From Vespa crabro (Eukaryota; Arthropoda; Insecta; Hymenoptera; Vespidae): a DNA stretch of 64,000 nt. Each line of letters begins with the position of its first letter. The stretch's first letter is position 1. The notes under the pieces are model-generated. The model made no database searches. It had not been told where the DNA came from and saw only the letters and a program-made list of their open reading frames with translations. Below, in pieces: positions 1 through 12,065 of this stretch. The stretch covers positions 558,001 to 622,000 of the forward strand of contig NC_060979.1 in assembly GCF_910589235.1 (NCBI RefSeq). The letters are read 5' to 3'. The translations under genes and the position numbers were made by a program.

Positions 1-2540
1 GAGTGCCTCTCGGACCATGACGACTGTCGTACTAGGTACTATTCTGCCTAGTCGAAGGAATAGTAATACGAGAGCTTCTCGAAACATTGCGGCTGTTGGA
101 ATTGGAAAAGTTCCGACTAGTCTAGGGAAATTTATGCTATTGCCATTCGAAACAGAAGGACTGTCAGTCTTGTAACTATTCCGACTAGTTGAGCTATGAG
201 AGTGTATTGTAAATCAATGTGACTGTCGGAATTGGAAACATAACGACTACCCTATGGAAATTTTACGTGTGGCTATCGAATCAATGCGGCAGGCGGACGT
301 GGAAGTATTCAAACTGGTCAGGGGAATGTTATGTGAGTGCCTCTCGGACCAATACGAATTCGGATGTGGAAGTATTCCTATAAGTAGAGGGAAAGTTACG
401 CGAGTGACTCTTGAATCCATTCGGCTGTCTGACATAGAAATAATCAGATTAGTCGAGGGAAAGTTATGCGATTTCTTCTGGAAAAAATGTGGGTGTTGTA
501 CTTGGAAATATTCCAACTATTCGGGAGAAATTTATATGAATACCTCTCGAGTCCATATGACTGCCGGCCTTGAACATATTTCGTAAGGTAAAGGTATGCG
601 AGTGACTTCTGAAAAATGCGGCTGTCGGGCATGGGAATATGTCGACTAGTCGAGAAAAATCTATGCGAGTTACATTGGAAGCAATGCAATGTTCGGACTT
701 TGAAATATCCCGATTATTCGAGGGAAAGATATGCGAAAGATCCTCGAACCAATGCACCTGTCGTACATGGAAATATTGCATCTAGTTAAGGAAAAGTTAT
801 GCGAATGTCTCTAGAAACAATGTATCTATCGGTCTTGGAAATATTCCGTCTAGTCGAAGGAAAGTTATGCAAATTATTATGGAACCATGCGACGGTCGGT
901 CTTGTAATATCATGATTAGCCGAGGGAAATTTATGCAAGTAATTGTCGGACCAATGCAGCAGTCGGTCTTGGAAATATTACTACTAGTCGAGGAATAGTT
1001 AAGCGAGTTCATCTCAAGCCAATGCTTCTGTTGGACTTGAAAATATCCCGACTATTCCTTGGATAGTTATGCGAGTGTCTTGTGAACAAATGCTTCTGTC
1101 GGACTTGAAAGAACTCCGACTTGTCTAACAAATGTTATGCTAATGTCTCTCGAACCAATGCAGCTGTCGTAGACGGAAATATTCCGACTAGTTGTGGGAA
1201 TGTTATCAGCTTTATTCTGGAACCAATCAGACGGCCGGACTTGAAAATAACATAATTAGCCGAGGGAAATTTAGGCTAGTGATTCTCGAACCAATCCAGG
1301 TGTTGGTCTTGGAAATCTTCGGACTAATCGAGGGAAACTTATGCAGGTGCCATTAGAACAAATACGACTCTCGTACTTAGACGTATTCCGACTAGTCGAG
1401 AGAAAATTATGCGGGTAAAATGTTAACCAATAAGACTGTCTTACTTGAAAATATACCGAATAGTCGATGGTGAGTTATAAGAGTTACTTGTGAATCAATG
1501 CGACTGTTGTTCTTAAAAATATTCCGACCAGTTGGGAAAGAGTTATGCAAATTGCTCCCGAACGATTGCGGCGGTCGGTCCGGAAAATATTCCGACTACT
1601 CGAGGAAAAGTTATATGAGTGCCTCTAGGACAAATAAAACTGGCGTACATGGAAATATTCCTATTAGTCGACGGAAAGTATTGCGTGTGCCTCTCGATCC
1701 ATTGCGACTGTCGCACTTGGATATATTCCTACTAGTCGAGGGATAGTTAAATGAGTGACTCTTGAACCAATGCGTCAGTCTGACTTGGAAATATGCCAAC
1801 TAGTCAAGGGAAAGTTGTGCTAGTGCCTATCGAACAAATTCGGAAGTCGCGCTTGAAAAACTCCAGCTTGTTGATTGAAAGTTATGAGAGTGCCTTTCGA
1901 GAGAATAAGACTGTCGCAATTAGATGTATTCCGACAAGTCGAGGGAAAGATATGCGAGTAACTTGAGATCCGATGCAACAGGCGGAATTGGATATAATCC
2001 GAGTAGTAGTAGAAAAGTCATGCGAGCGCCTCTAGTTCAAATGCTGTTATCATGCTGAGAAATATTATTATTAGCCGAGTGAAACTTAGGAGAGTGCCAC
2101 TGAAACTAAAACGTCTGTCGGATTAGGAATGTTTTCTGCTATTCGAGTGAGAGTTATGCGATTGACTGGTGAATCTATGCAACTGTCGGACTTGGTAATA
2201 ATTCGACTGGACGAGGAAATATTATGCGAGTACCACTCGAAAACAAATGCCTCATTCGGACTTGGAAATAGTACGCCTAGTCAGATGAAAGTTATGCGAG
2301 TGCCTCCTGATACAAATCTAGTGTCGGTCTTGATAATACTACGATTAGAGGAGCAAAAGTTATGCGAGTTAATTGTGAACCAATGCGACTGCCGAAATGG
2401 GAATATTTCGAGTAGTCGAAGGAATGTAGTGCGAATGCCTCACATACCAATGCGACGGTCGGACTTGGAAAAAGCCCGACTAGTCGAGAAAACTTATGCG
2501 AGAGCCGGTCGATCCAATGCGATAGTCGGACTTGGATAGT
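1..2540 (+). repeat. satA satellite array 1 (68-bp monomers)
   Basis: Degenerate tandem array, about 37 monomers. The period is 68 bp, measured between successive copies of the box CGACTAG (for example 16,876 to 16,944 in array 3). Each monomer runs from a GGAAAGTTATGCGAGTG-like start, through a CGAACCAATGCGACTGTCGG-like middle, to an ATATTCCGACTAGTCGAGG-like end. The end contains the 10-bp palindrome CGACTAGTCG. Monomers differ from one another at many sites, so this is an old array. It starts before the window. Confidence 0.95.
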
Positions 2541-3220
2541 TGCTTCATGGCTGCGTTATGGGAAGGAAGCGTTTCGGTGCGTTCCGCGTTTTTGTCAAAA
2601 TTCTCTGTTCCACACCGCTTACCGGTGAAGGTTTATAACCAAAATGTCATTCAAAGTGCAGGGACTTAAAAGAAATATAAATCAACAGTGGAGATCGTTT
2701 AGTTTGTGCATAATTAGTGAAAAATGTGCTACTTTACTTCGCGAGGTTATGTTCGTTTTTCCAGGAGTATATGTCACTCAATCTCTATGAACGAATGTGG
2801 AGCCACCTGGCGATCTCAACTGCAAGACGGAACTGGCTTTGCAACTAGACTCACGCCGCGCTGCTATATGCTGGGGGACTGGACAAGAAAAATTGTAGTG
2901 GTAGGAGTGCACATTACTCACTAATCGATTATACGCACACATGATCACTCCTAACCTTAAAAACTAGAAGCGTGAGAAACATACTTAAACCAGACAAGGC
3001 TTCACAGTCCTTCACACTCGGGAAAAGTAATTAAATTTTCCGTAATCCGAAATTGAAATCTGCAAGCTGCCATAAGTACGGAATCGTGATAGTGGAACCA
3101 TGATGGTGCTCTTCCAAACTGATGGTGGGATGCTCTGCATGACCGGATACCAAATAAGGAATAATGAATAAATAGATAAATAATTAGCAAACAAGGCGTT
3201 CTATTGGAACACTATTATTA
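2541..3220. other. non-repetitive spacer between satA and satB
   Basis: About 680 bases that are neither satA nor satB. It separates the first satA array from satB, whereas at 10,915 satA passes straight into satB. A 66-codon open frame at 2,724-2,924 (plus) matches nothing I recognise and has no supporting context. It may be a relic of an insertion into the satA/satB boundary. Confidence 0.5.
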
Positions 3221-4975
3221 GGGAGCTTGGACCAGGTCATTTATGTTCCCCTTCCTTACCCAAGCTCCCACCTCTAAAGTACGCTTACAAAGCCACCTTG
3301 ATCATACCTACCCATTATTGCCCCTATACCAAGACCTGTCACCGAAAGCCACTTGATCAAAACTTGGATAACATTTCCCTTAGTTATGTTCCCCTTTCCC
3401 TCCGACTCCTTAGTACCGTCAGAATACCTCGAAGAAACTTTCCTCTATAAAATCTTTTCACCTATGGTGCACCAACTAGAGAACTCAGCTAAATGCTCCC
3501 TCCAACCCTATATGATATTTTTACATAACGAAATCACCAAAACACATTCACTAAAGCACATCAAATACACCTTTCAAGTCATGCTCCTCTCTCCAATGCT
3601 TCCACACATAGCACCTTGCTTCACTACTCATTTAATGAATTCTCACTAAGATGCTCCTAGTGGATATTCCACTTTTAGGTTAGGTTGCCAAAAATAGCTC
3701 CACAAAGACCCATATTAAGCCTTTCTTCCTTCCCCTTTGCTTGTATTGAGCACCTACTAAATTACCTTAAACACTCCCTCTGGCCTCTTTAAACTCTCTC
3801 ACATGGAGTGCCTTGGTAAAGCACTCAGATCATGGGAAGGTGTTACCACACTTCCTTTCTCTAGATCCTCTTACCCAAAGTCACTTTCTAGTGCATGTTA
3901 GAATATGTTCTCTACACTCCCTATGCACCATTCTCTTCAACGTAGTCTAACCATGGACTGACCAAATGCTTATCTCTTTCCTATGGTCTCGTATCTGAGT
4001 ATCTCTATTGAAAAACATTGATTCATTGTCTTATCTTTTCTTCTATTAGCACCCACCTATCGTACCTCACCAAGTATCTTGCAAGTATGCTTTCTCTCTC
4101 TCTCTAGAGTACCTGTACTATAAGTGTCCCTACTGAAGTACAATGATATAAATCACTGATATTCCCATTCTCTAATCCATTTTCTTTCAAGTCTTGTCAC
4201 ACAAGGATCTTCACTAAAACACGTGACCATATGATGCTTAGATCCTAACTTCTTTCCATCACCCTCTAACCTAAGTTCTCTGATGGAGGGCATTGTTCAT
4301 ACCCTACCCTCTCCTTAAGCCTTAGTCAAGGTGCACCCACTAGGTAATGTGCGAAATATCCTCTCTCTTCCTCCTGAGATTTAACATTAAGGTTTCTATC
4401 AAAGTACGTTATCACATGTATTTTCTCCTCCTCTCCAAATCCTTCCACATATATACCTTAATGGAAACTATGGTTAATACGTCCTTCACTATTTCTAACA
4501 CTCGTATTTAAAATATACTCACCAAAGATACTTGACAACGTGTTTTCTCCTCTCCAATCTAGACTAATGTGCTACTAGCAGAGAGTACTAGGCTCCCTCC
4601 TCCAAAGCTCATTAGCTGAAAGCACCGCCACCAAGGAACCCTGATAAAATGCATACTCTATCTATAAGCCCAATTACCTTCAGACTTAATTCCTGATATG
4701 TTCCTCACTTCTCCCCTTCTTTTAAATGGCCTCACTTAGAGTACCTTAGTGAAGACCAATGACCTCATCCCACACCCCCCCTAAGCCATCTCACTTAGAG
4801 TGTCCCTACTAAATTACCTCGACCACAAGCCTTACTTAATCCACTAAGATCTTAATACAAAGAGCCCTAATAGAACCTCCAGACAAGATGATCTCTCCCG
4901 TCTCCCTCAAGCCCTCCCACGCAAGCAATTTACTAATATCACATCAAGTTGTCCGGTCGCCGCTCCATCAATCCA
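3221..4975 (+). repeat. satB satellite array 1 (about 64-bp, pyrimidine-rich)
   Basis: Degenerate tandem repeats rich in C and T on the plus strand. They carry recurrent AAAGTAC or AGAGTACC boxes separated by CTTCCTCTCC-like tracts. The period is about 62-68 bp, measured more clearly in array 2. The last monomers (around 4,885-4,975) align one-to-one with those at the end of array 2 (around 11,960-12,055), including the shared string AGATGATCTCT. That suggests both arrays descend from one duplicated unit. Confidence 0.85.
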
Positions 4976-5121
4976 CCATCAATGGAAGTACTAATGGTAA
5001 GTTTCTTTCAACTTTCTTTCAGCTTAAAAGTTTTCTTTAGGCGTCTTGTTTCCTTAATTTAATTAAGAATACGCAATAATATACATGATGCATATCCGTG
5101 GGGAAAAAAATTCCGGAGGTA

Positions 5122-5941
5122 AACTGGCCTCCCGTACGGATCTCCGGGTGGAGACTTTCCCAAGGGCGGTCAGCATGGTGAGAAGTTCGCGCATAGCTTC
5201 CTGAATGCAGCTAACACGACCCCAAAGTTGACGAGATGCACTTCCGGTGTAGTACAGCGTAGAAACGCAGCAACACGCCGGTCGAGTCCGCGAACGTCGT
5301 CAAGGCCACTCACCGTGCGACCCGCACTGCGTTCCTTGCCCCGCAAACCCGGTCTGCAACAGGTGGTAGCCAGTCTTTGAGAGTCTATAGTTGTTTTAGA
5401 AGGGCGCGATAGGTAATTGCTAAGGCCATCTTCCAAGGCCACGCAAACAAACGCCGTTGATGTTGAACCGGTCGCGAGCACCGAAATAAGCGTGGTATGT
5501 CCTTCTAGCGAAATGCAGGTCGAATAGAATTCAGAGTGCGCACCGATCACCACGCAACCGCGAACGCGCGTATATGCTTGTACGCCATCTGTGCAATCCC
5601 CTCCGAAGACGAAACATATGCCCTCAGCCCTTAGGGATAACTACAACCTCCGCAGCAATAAGGAACGCGCAACGCGTAGAAATAAACCCCAACCTCCGAT
5701 TACTGAGCTATACGCCGACAAAGTCGGCACGGTTTCACCCCTGGAATCGGAAGCGGCAAAAGAAACAGAAGATGTCCCATCGGAAACCCTCGAAGAAGAC
5801 GATACAAGTGCAATCCCTGCTACCACTGGCGCGATAAGCGTGGATATCGAAATAAACGCACTGCAAGTTACCTTCGCCGAACCCTGCGCATTAATCTGCG
5901 GAGACAGAATGATCTCGACCATGACCCTCCCCTCCCGTTAA
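5122..5941 (+). pseudogene. possible ORF1 (gag-like) remnant, R1 copy A
   Basis: One plus frame stays open from about 5,122 to about 5,380. It aligns with copy B (for example LNAANTTPKLT against LNAASTTPILT, then RNAATRR in both) and with copy C. After a stop it resumes with SSKATQTNAVDVEPV, and copy C has SSKTVQTNVVDVKPA. The last part (5,591-5,941) is acidic and Ser/Thr-rich. Agreement of the sense frame between copies suggests former coding, and the position upstream of the endonuclease fits ORF1. No CCHC zinc knuckles were seen, although R1 ORF1 proteins normally have them, so this could instead be the N-terminal extension of ORF2 or a 5' UTR. Function unproven. Confidence 0.45.
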
Positions 5942-5943
5942 CT

Positions 5944-6615
5944 GCGCGTTCCCGAAAATCCATCTTCTGCTGCTTAACATGGGGCGTTTTAGAACGGTAG
6001 CGTGTGAAGTCCAGGAATTGATTAGCCGGAATTGCCGGGTGGTGCTGCTTCTGCAGGAGTCGTACATCCTAAAGCAGGGGACAGGAGACGAAATCATAGA
6101 ACTAGGCAGCGGAACAATAACAGCTGCCACACGCGACGAAAGACCCTGGTGAGCGGTAGTGGCGACCAACCAGAACATCGCGTTGCTTTTTATCTTGCAG
6201 CTCAGCATTCCGCACTGCGTTTGAGCGAAAGCGCAAGCACCCGGCTTCTATGTCTACGTTGTCTTTCACTGTTTCCAGTTCAGTGACAAAATAGAGAAGC
6301 ACCTAAGGTACTTGGAATCGGTACTTCGTGCCCTAAGTGGGGAGAGAGTAATAATTTCGCTGGTCGCCAACGTGCGATCACCTCTCTGGGGCCCTCAGAG
6401 CACAGATGAGAGAGGCTCGAAGTTAGATGCCCTTATCCGGCCATTCGGGTTGAGAGTAATTAATTACGCGAAACAGCCACCCACTTTCTGGACGACCAGA
6501 GGTTCCTCGTATATCGACGTAACCCTCTCGTCACAATCCATGAGCCGATTTGTAGGCCAATGGATAATTAGAGCAGGATAGACGTCCAGCGATCACAACT
6601 CGATAGATATCGCGT
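5944..6615 (+). pseudogene. APE-type endonuclease domain, R1 copy A
   Basis: This domain nicks target DNA to prime reverse transcription. The frame begins LLLLNMGRFRTV, keeps the catalytic Glu in LLLQESY, and continues to SPLWGPQSTDERG and GSSYIDVTLSS. It ends at SSDHNSIDIA, whose His is the expected catalytic base. The usual DAN motif has become VAN (ISLVANVRSPLWG), so an active-site Asp is lost. In-frame stops occur at 6,150-6,152 and near 6,222. The motif order and spacing are those of R1-clade ORF2 endonucleases. The nearest better-preserved relative here is copy C, which keeps LDANGR. Confidence 0.85.
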
Positions 6616-6642
6616 TACATTCCCCGAAGTCTGAGTAGTGTC

Positions 6643-7215
6643 GTGGGGGGGGTCGCTCGGGGCGCGCGGAACAAGAGGTTCAACACCAGGAGAGCTGACT
6701 GGGACCTGTTCGCCGAGCATCTTCTCTCCCTCTCTGCAGCTAGGTTGGAAAGAAGCGGCTTAGGATCGTCTTCAGAGGTAGAGGCACGAACAAATGCGGT
6801 CACTAGTGTCCTAAAAAGCGCGTGCTCCGAATATATGCCTCGAAAAAATGCTCATCGGAAGTCCAACCCGTGGTGGACGTCAGCACTAACGAAATAGAAG
6901 AAGACGGTCTCCCGCCTCAAGCGCGCGTTTCAGAGAGAGAAAGTTCATCAGGCACGTCTCGATATAATGCGGAAATATCTTTCGTCGTTACGAGATTATA
7001 GCAAAGCTGTACGGCGTGCCAAATTAGAGAGCTGGAGGAAATTCGTCACAGAGCAGGGTAACGCAGAACCGTGGTTATACATCTACAAACAGCAGGCGGG
7101 TAAACTTAGCGTAGGAAGGGTAATTAACTCCCATAAACGAGTAGGCGGAAAGACCACGAACGTCCACGATATGGCGAGAGTACTCCACAACACGCATGTC
7201 CCGGATGACTGCTAG
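6643..7215 (+). pseudogene. linker between endonuclease and RT, R1 copy A
   Basis: This covers two frame segments, 6,643-6,897 and 6,967-7,215. It contains FNTRRADWDLFAEHL, then YMPRKNAHRKSNPWWTSAL. The N-T-R-A-D-W and P-W-W motifs are typical of the linker in R1-clade ORF2 proteins. The segment has no known enzymatic role. A stop after SALTK and a frame change separate the two pieces. It continues into the RT at 7,225 after a stop in YDC*SEDMNEQ. Confidence 0.75.
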
Positions 7216-7224
7216 TCTGAAGAC

Positions 7225-8246
7225 ATGAACGAGCAACGCGCGGTGCGGAATACCTCCAGAGACGTCTCCGAAACAGCGGATGCCCCTCTCTTCACGATGG
7301 AAGAGATGGCGCGCGTTATAAAATCCCTCAAAAATGGGAAGGCCCCGGGGCCCGACCTTATCGAGGTGTGCGTGCTCAAGAGAACATTCGCCGCCATTCC
7401 GTCCCACTTCATAGAACTGGGACCGCTGTTTAACGGGTCTCCAATGGGGTATCTTCCCATCTATCTGGAAAGAGGACTCCTTAAGAGCACTCCTTAAAGG
7501 CGTGGACAAGGACGCGGAAGACCCGAAATCCTACCGGCTCCTATGTCTTCTCTCGGTCGTAGGAAATGTCCTAGAAAGGTTGCTCAAGATGCACTTTAAT
7601 GAAACATCCCTCGCGCCGGGTAAACTTTCCAATAAACAATACGTCTTTGTCCCAGGATGCACCACTGAGGACGCGATAGTTGAAGTATAGTATGCGCCGA
7701 ATCGTTTCTGCCTCCACACGGAGATATGTCATTGCATTGCTATTCAACGTCTCGGGAGCCTTCGACAATGTCTGTTGGCCTTTGGTTCTTAATGTACTCC
7801 GGGATCGAGACTATCCGAGGAATGTCTTCAATGTGATGACTAATTACTTCGCGGACGGTAGGGTTAAGGTCGCTTTAGGAGAGCATGAGATGTCTATTCA
7901 GGCTTCGAGAGGTGGCCTACTAGGATCGGTCCTTGGCCCCTCTTGCTGGAACCTCATGTTCGATCAGCTCCTTCGAATACTCGAGGAATCACCGGAAGTC
8001 AACGCGATCGTGTACGCAGACGTACTCGTCATTATAGACGGCGACTCTAGAAAGGAACTAAAGGAGAAAGGAAATCGTGCGGTAAAAAGCATCACCGAAT
8101 GGTGCTCGACGGCGAAACTCTCAATTTCCGAGCGAAAAACGAAGGCAATCGTCCTGAAGAGCGACTGGGTTACGAGAAAACCCATAGATAGAAGGGGAGG
8201 ACTGCGCCCAGATAGGAAGTGCAAGACATCGAAAAAGACGGACTAA
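7225..8246 (+). pseudogene. reverse transcriptase domain, R1 copy A
   Basis: The RT runs across three frame segments (7,225-7,497, 7,502-7,690 and 7,680-8,246). Visible motifs are LKNGKAPGPDLIEV, DPKSYRLLCLLSVVGNVLERL, VPGCTTEDAIVEV, LLFNVSGAFDNVCWPLVL, GLLGSVLGPSCWN and VYADVLVI. The first catalytic Asp is Asn (LFNVSG) and the second Asp of the YADD box is Val (YADV), so the enzyme would be dead even if the frameshifts were ignored. R1-like features are the P-K-S-Y-R-x-x-C-L-L box and the SGAFDNVxWPLVL core. The thumb follows with CSTAKLSISERKTKAIVLKS. Confidence 0.88.
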
Positions 8247-9138
8247 GCTAGCAGGCCACCATTCATTAGAATAGGGAGTAACAGCGTTAAGTTTAGGAAC
8301 TCAGTTAGATACCTCGGCGTATATTTCGACAAAGGGCTAGGGGTCTCGACGCATTGCCGGTACCTTAGCGACAAAGTTTGCTAAGGTCATTGTTCGCTAA
8401 GTTAGGGAGATTAGCTGCTAGGGAATGGGGGCTCCGTCATTGAGCTCTACGGTCGATATATCGAGGCGTATTTATCCCCATGGTCACGTACGCAGCAGCG
8501 GGATGGTCGGACCTCTGTACCGAAGGGGATCTCAAGAAGCTAAGCGCGACCCAACGATCGGCCCTCATCTCGGTAAAATCCGCGTACCGTAAAACCGCGA
8601 CGGGATCCCTTTGCGTCGTAGCGGCAGAGCCTTCGATCGATAATCAGCTACTTAAGAATAGGAAATTATACGAAGTTAGGAATAACAGGAATAGCGAGAC
8701 GTTAATGCGAAGACTGGAAGGTGCAAAGAATAAACGAGCAATAGTAAGACAGGTAGACGAGGAAATCTACAGTGATTGGCAATCCAGGGGGCAGCTCTCC
8801 ACAAAAGGAGGGACTACATATGCGTACTTCTCGGATATCAAAAAAAGGATGGGTGCCCGCTTCGCCTCTCCTAATCATTGCGCTACTCAGTTTCTTACAG
8901 GTCATGGAGCCTTCAAGGCAAAACTAAAAGGAAGAAATCTGCGAGTGTGGCGAAGAGAACACGGTTTTGCACCACATCGTCGACTGTCCGATCTTTCAAC
9001 CCCAAAGAGTGGCTCTGGTGGAAATTCTTTGTGAAAGGAGTTGGCCTGAAGCAGCGTGACATCTTGTCTCAACGGCCGACATCTTTCTCCCACTTCGCGG
9101 AGTATTGTAAAGAAATTCTCCTTATCATGGGTTGTTAG
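8247..9138 (+). pseudogene. R1-type ORF2 C-terminal region, copy A
   Basis: This begins with the conserved NSVRYLGVYFDKGLGVSTHC stretch around 8,300 and is broken by a frameshift near 8,380. It is open again at 8,480-9,034 with MVTYAAAGWSDLCTEGDLKK and SATQRSALISVKSAYRKTAT, which is diagnostic of R1-clade proteins. The CCHC knuckle seen in copies C and D should lie near 8,935-9,000, but here it is frameshifted and the Cys residues are not in frame. The reading runs out around 9,138. The region is thought to help bind template or target nucleic acid. Confidence 0.8.
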
Positions 9139-9588
9139 TTCGTAAGTCCTGTTCAACTGGGATTGTCGGAGTCCTGGTGATGGGAGTAGGAGCCTGTAAT
9201 CTTCTCAGGTAAACCAATTCTCGAACAGGATAGGGTCGGAGACGCTCGAGCTCGTCTCCCTATTTTTTTTCTCACCCAACTCTCTCCAGATCCTACCATC
9301 CTTCTAATCCCATCCCATCCTACAGAACGAGTACCTAGGGTCGTGGTACTGTGCGTGGGTCTCCCCGTGGTTCCCCGTGATCGCGGTTGGCATTACTGTG
9401 GTGACTCGTTGCCGCGAGGATGTCGGACGTGGCTAAACCGCTCACCCTGCCCGCCGCCAGGAGTTTTGGGTTTTTCCGAATCCGGTTTCTTTGTAGTGGT
9501 GGCTGTTGTTTGTAGGTAGAACCGTAGCGTATGCCCTAATGAGCAAGGTAGCATAGGTGCATGCATCCTTCCAGTGTCCACCTTCACA
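9139..9588 (+). other. 3' UTR of R1 copy A
   Basis: Non-coding tail shared by all four copies. It ends with a GCATAGGTGCATGCATCC-like string and the transition into satA near 9,588. A T-rich run lies near 9,263. No poly(A) was seen. The same tail occurs at 16,258-16,715 (plus) and, reversed, at 24,691-25,130 and 60,041-60,480. Confidence 0.75.
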
Positions 9589-10914
9589 ATATATTGTCTG
9601 ATTTGGAAATATTAGGCCTAGTCTAGGGAAAGTTGTTCGAGTACCTAATGAACCAATGCGACTCTCAAACTGAGAAAGATTCTGACAAGCCGAGGTAAAG
9701 TTATGCCAGAGCCTCTCGTAGTAATGCGACATTCGTACCTAGGAATATTCCGCTTTGTCAAGGGAATTTTATGCGAATTCCCTACCCTCCAATTCGACTG
9801 TCGCAATTAAACATATTCTGACTAGTCGAGAGAATGTTATACGGGTGAATTTCAAACCGATGCGACTGTCGAACCTAGAAAAATTCCGTCTAGTCGAGAG
9901 AATGCAATAAGAGTCAATCTTGATCTAACGTGATTGTAACACTTAGAAATATTCCGATTGATCGGTAGAATGTTATGAGAGTGCCACTCGAACCAATACA
10001 ACTTTCGGAGTTGGTAATATTCTGACTAGTCGAGGGATAGTTATACGAATAAATCACCAACCAATGCGACTGTCGCATTTGGGAATACTCCGCCAAGTCG
10101 ACGGAAAGATATGCGAGAGCCTCTCGAACCAATGCGAATATCGATCATAGAAATATTCCGACTAGTCGAGAGACAGTCATGCGAGTGACTTGCGGAACAA
10201 TGTGACTGTCGGACTTAGAAATATTCCGACTAATAAAGGGAGAGGTATGTGAGTGCCTCTCAAACCATTGCGGCTGTCAGACATGGAATTATAAAGGGAA
10301 ATGGACTAATAAAGGGAATGGAATGCGAGTGGCTCTCTAACCAATGCCTCTGTCAGACCTAGAAAATTACGCCTGGACGAAGCAAAGTTGTATGAGTTCC
10401 ACTCGAAGCAATGCGATAGTCGGATCTTGAAATATTCCGGATGGTCGTGGAAAAGTTATGAGAGTACACCTAGTAGCAATGCGATTGACGGACTTGGAAA
10501 TATTCTGATTTGTTGATTGGAAATTATTCAAATGCCTTTTGAATCAATGCGACTGTCGGACTTAACAATATTCACTTTAGTAGAGGGAAAGTTATGCGAG
10601 TACATCTCGAACCAATGCGACTGCTGGACCTGGAAGAATTCCGACTAGTTGTGGTAAATTTAAGAGAGCGCGCCTGGAACCATTGCGATAGTCGGAATAA
10701 CCAATATTCCTTCTTGTCGAAGTAAGGTTAAGTGAGTACACTTGTGAACCAATGAGACTGTCGGAATTAGAAATATTCCGACTAGTGGAGGGATAGTTAT
10801 GAGAGTGACACTCGAAACAATCCTATTGTTGGTCCTAAAAATATTCCAACTAGACGAGGAAACATATGCGAATGACGTGTGTACCAATGCGACTGTCCGA
10901 ATAGGAGATTCTCC
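9589..10914 (+). repeat. satA satellite array 2
   Basis: About 19-20 monomers of the 68-bp satellite in the same orientation as array 1. The first partial monomer begins in the middle, at ATATTGTCTGATTTGGAAAT. This is the same phase as the start of array 3 after R1 copy B. The array ends around 10,914, where satB takes over without a spacer. Confidence 0.93.
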
Positions 10915-12065
10915 TAATCTTCTAATTCTTGTTACTTAATGTACTTTTACTGAAGTACTTGATCCAACTGTCTTGGTTATGTTCTTAACGCTCTCTAATC
11001 AGAAGTAACTTTAGTAAATATGAGGATCATATGTTCTTCTTCTCTTTTTTAAGTCCCTTATGGTATTAGCACCATAACAGGTATTAGACGTTCTATCTTT
11101 TCATTCTAAGTCCCTTAACTTATAGTACTTTCACTAAGGAACTTTGGTTGTGTTTCTTCCATCCTTTTCTAATTTCCCTTATCAAAAGCACTTTTAAAGA
11201 ACCTAGGTTGTATGCTATTTCCTCTCCAAATACACTCCTTTAAAGTACTTTACCAAAGTACATCCACTATGATTGATTATATTCCTCTCCATCCAAATCG
11301 TGTCACTCAACGTACTGTTACTGAAGAATGTTGAATGTTTGACCTCTCTTTCCTACCCAAAATCCTTTCATGTAAAGTATTTCCACCAAAGTACTTATTC
11401 ATATGTTCCCTCTTTTCTTTCCAAGTCGTCTCACATAAAGTACTCTTACAGAAACACTTGGATTATATGTCCCTCCTCTTTTCTTCCAAGCTTTTTTACC
11501 TAAAGTACGTTCACTAAAGTACCATGACTCTTTGTTTAGTTCCTATGTCCTTCTAATCACAGTACTTTTGCCAAAGCACTTGATTGCAAGATCATTCTTT
11601 CCCTTCTAAGTACTTTAATTCAAGTTACTTCCACTAATGTACTTAATTATATCTTCTGTCGCTTCCAAGTCATCTTACCCAATGTACTTTGCTTAAGAAA
11701 TTTGATCATATGTCCCTTCCTCTCTCAATATGCCTATTTACTTAAAGTCATACTATTAGAACCTTGATCACATATTGTCCCTTTTCCTTCTGAGTCCCTT
11801 TACTTAAAGTACTTTTATGAAAGATCATTCATCCTATATCATTCTTCTCCCTCCTAAGACCTCTTCCTTAAAGAGCCCATGTTAGAGTACCTTGATTACA
11901 TGTTCCTTCTCTACTCCCATAAGTGCTTGACTTGAATTGTCTTAATAGAGCACTCAGACTAGATGATCTCTGCCCGCTCTTTTAAGCCCATCCATTTAAA
12001 GCATTTCACTAAAGTACCTCAATGGTTGTCCGATCATCGCATCGTCACTTCACTATTAATGGAAG
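10915..12065 (+). repeat. satB satellite array 2
   Basis: About 18 monomers. Successive TAAAGTA boxes at 11,373, 11,436, 11,501 and about 11,568 give a period of 63-67 bp. Monomers pair an AAAGTACTT box with a second one about 15 bp later, followed by CATATGTTCC and a CTCTTTCTTCCAAG-like tract. The end of the array (from about 11,960) is collinear with the end of array 1. Confidence 0.9.

Larger units (their letters stand above)
4976..9588 (+). mobile_element. R1-clade non-LTR retrotransposon, copy A (decayed)
   Basis: A decayed R1-clade element lying between satB and satA. In order it shows a possible ORF1 remnant, an APE-type endonuclease, a linker, a reverse transcriptase and an R1-type C-terminal region, then about 450 bp of 3' UTR. 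The frame is broken many times by stops and shifts. Homology with copy B continues upstream through 4,976-5,098 into satB, so the true 5' end cannot be separated from duplicated flank. No poly(A) tail or target-site duplication is visible. R1-clade assignment rests on the RT motifs and the YAAAGWSD...ATQRSALISV stretch of the C-terminal region. Confidence 0.88.

Noticed and set aside
1..2540. CENP-B-box or telomeric TTAGG repeats
   Set aside because: No CENP-B box consensus and no TTAGG tandem was found in the satellites; a centromere role is left only as a hypothesis.
2724..2924. 66-codon open frame in the spacer
   Set aside because: No motif, no homologue known to me and no context; reported only within the spacer description.
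5170..5553. 127-codon minus-strand open frame beside R1 copy A, and similar ones at 12,182-12,594 and on the plus strand at 28,289-28,617
   Set aside because: They are the antisense of the ORF1-like region, and the sense frame is the one that also leads to the endonuclease. No independent gene is needed.
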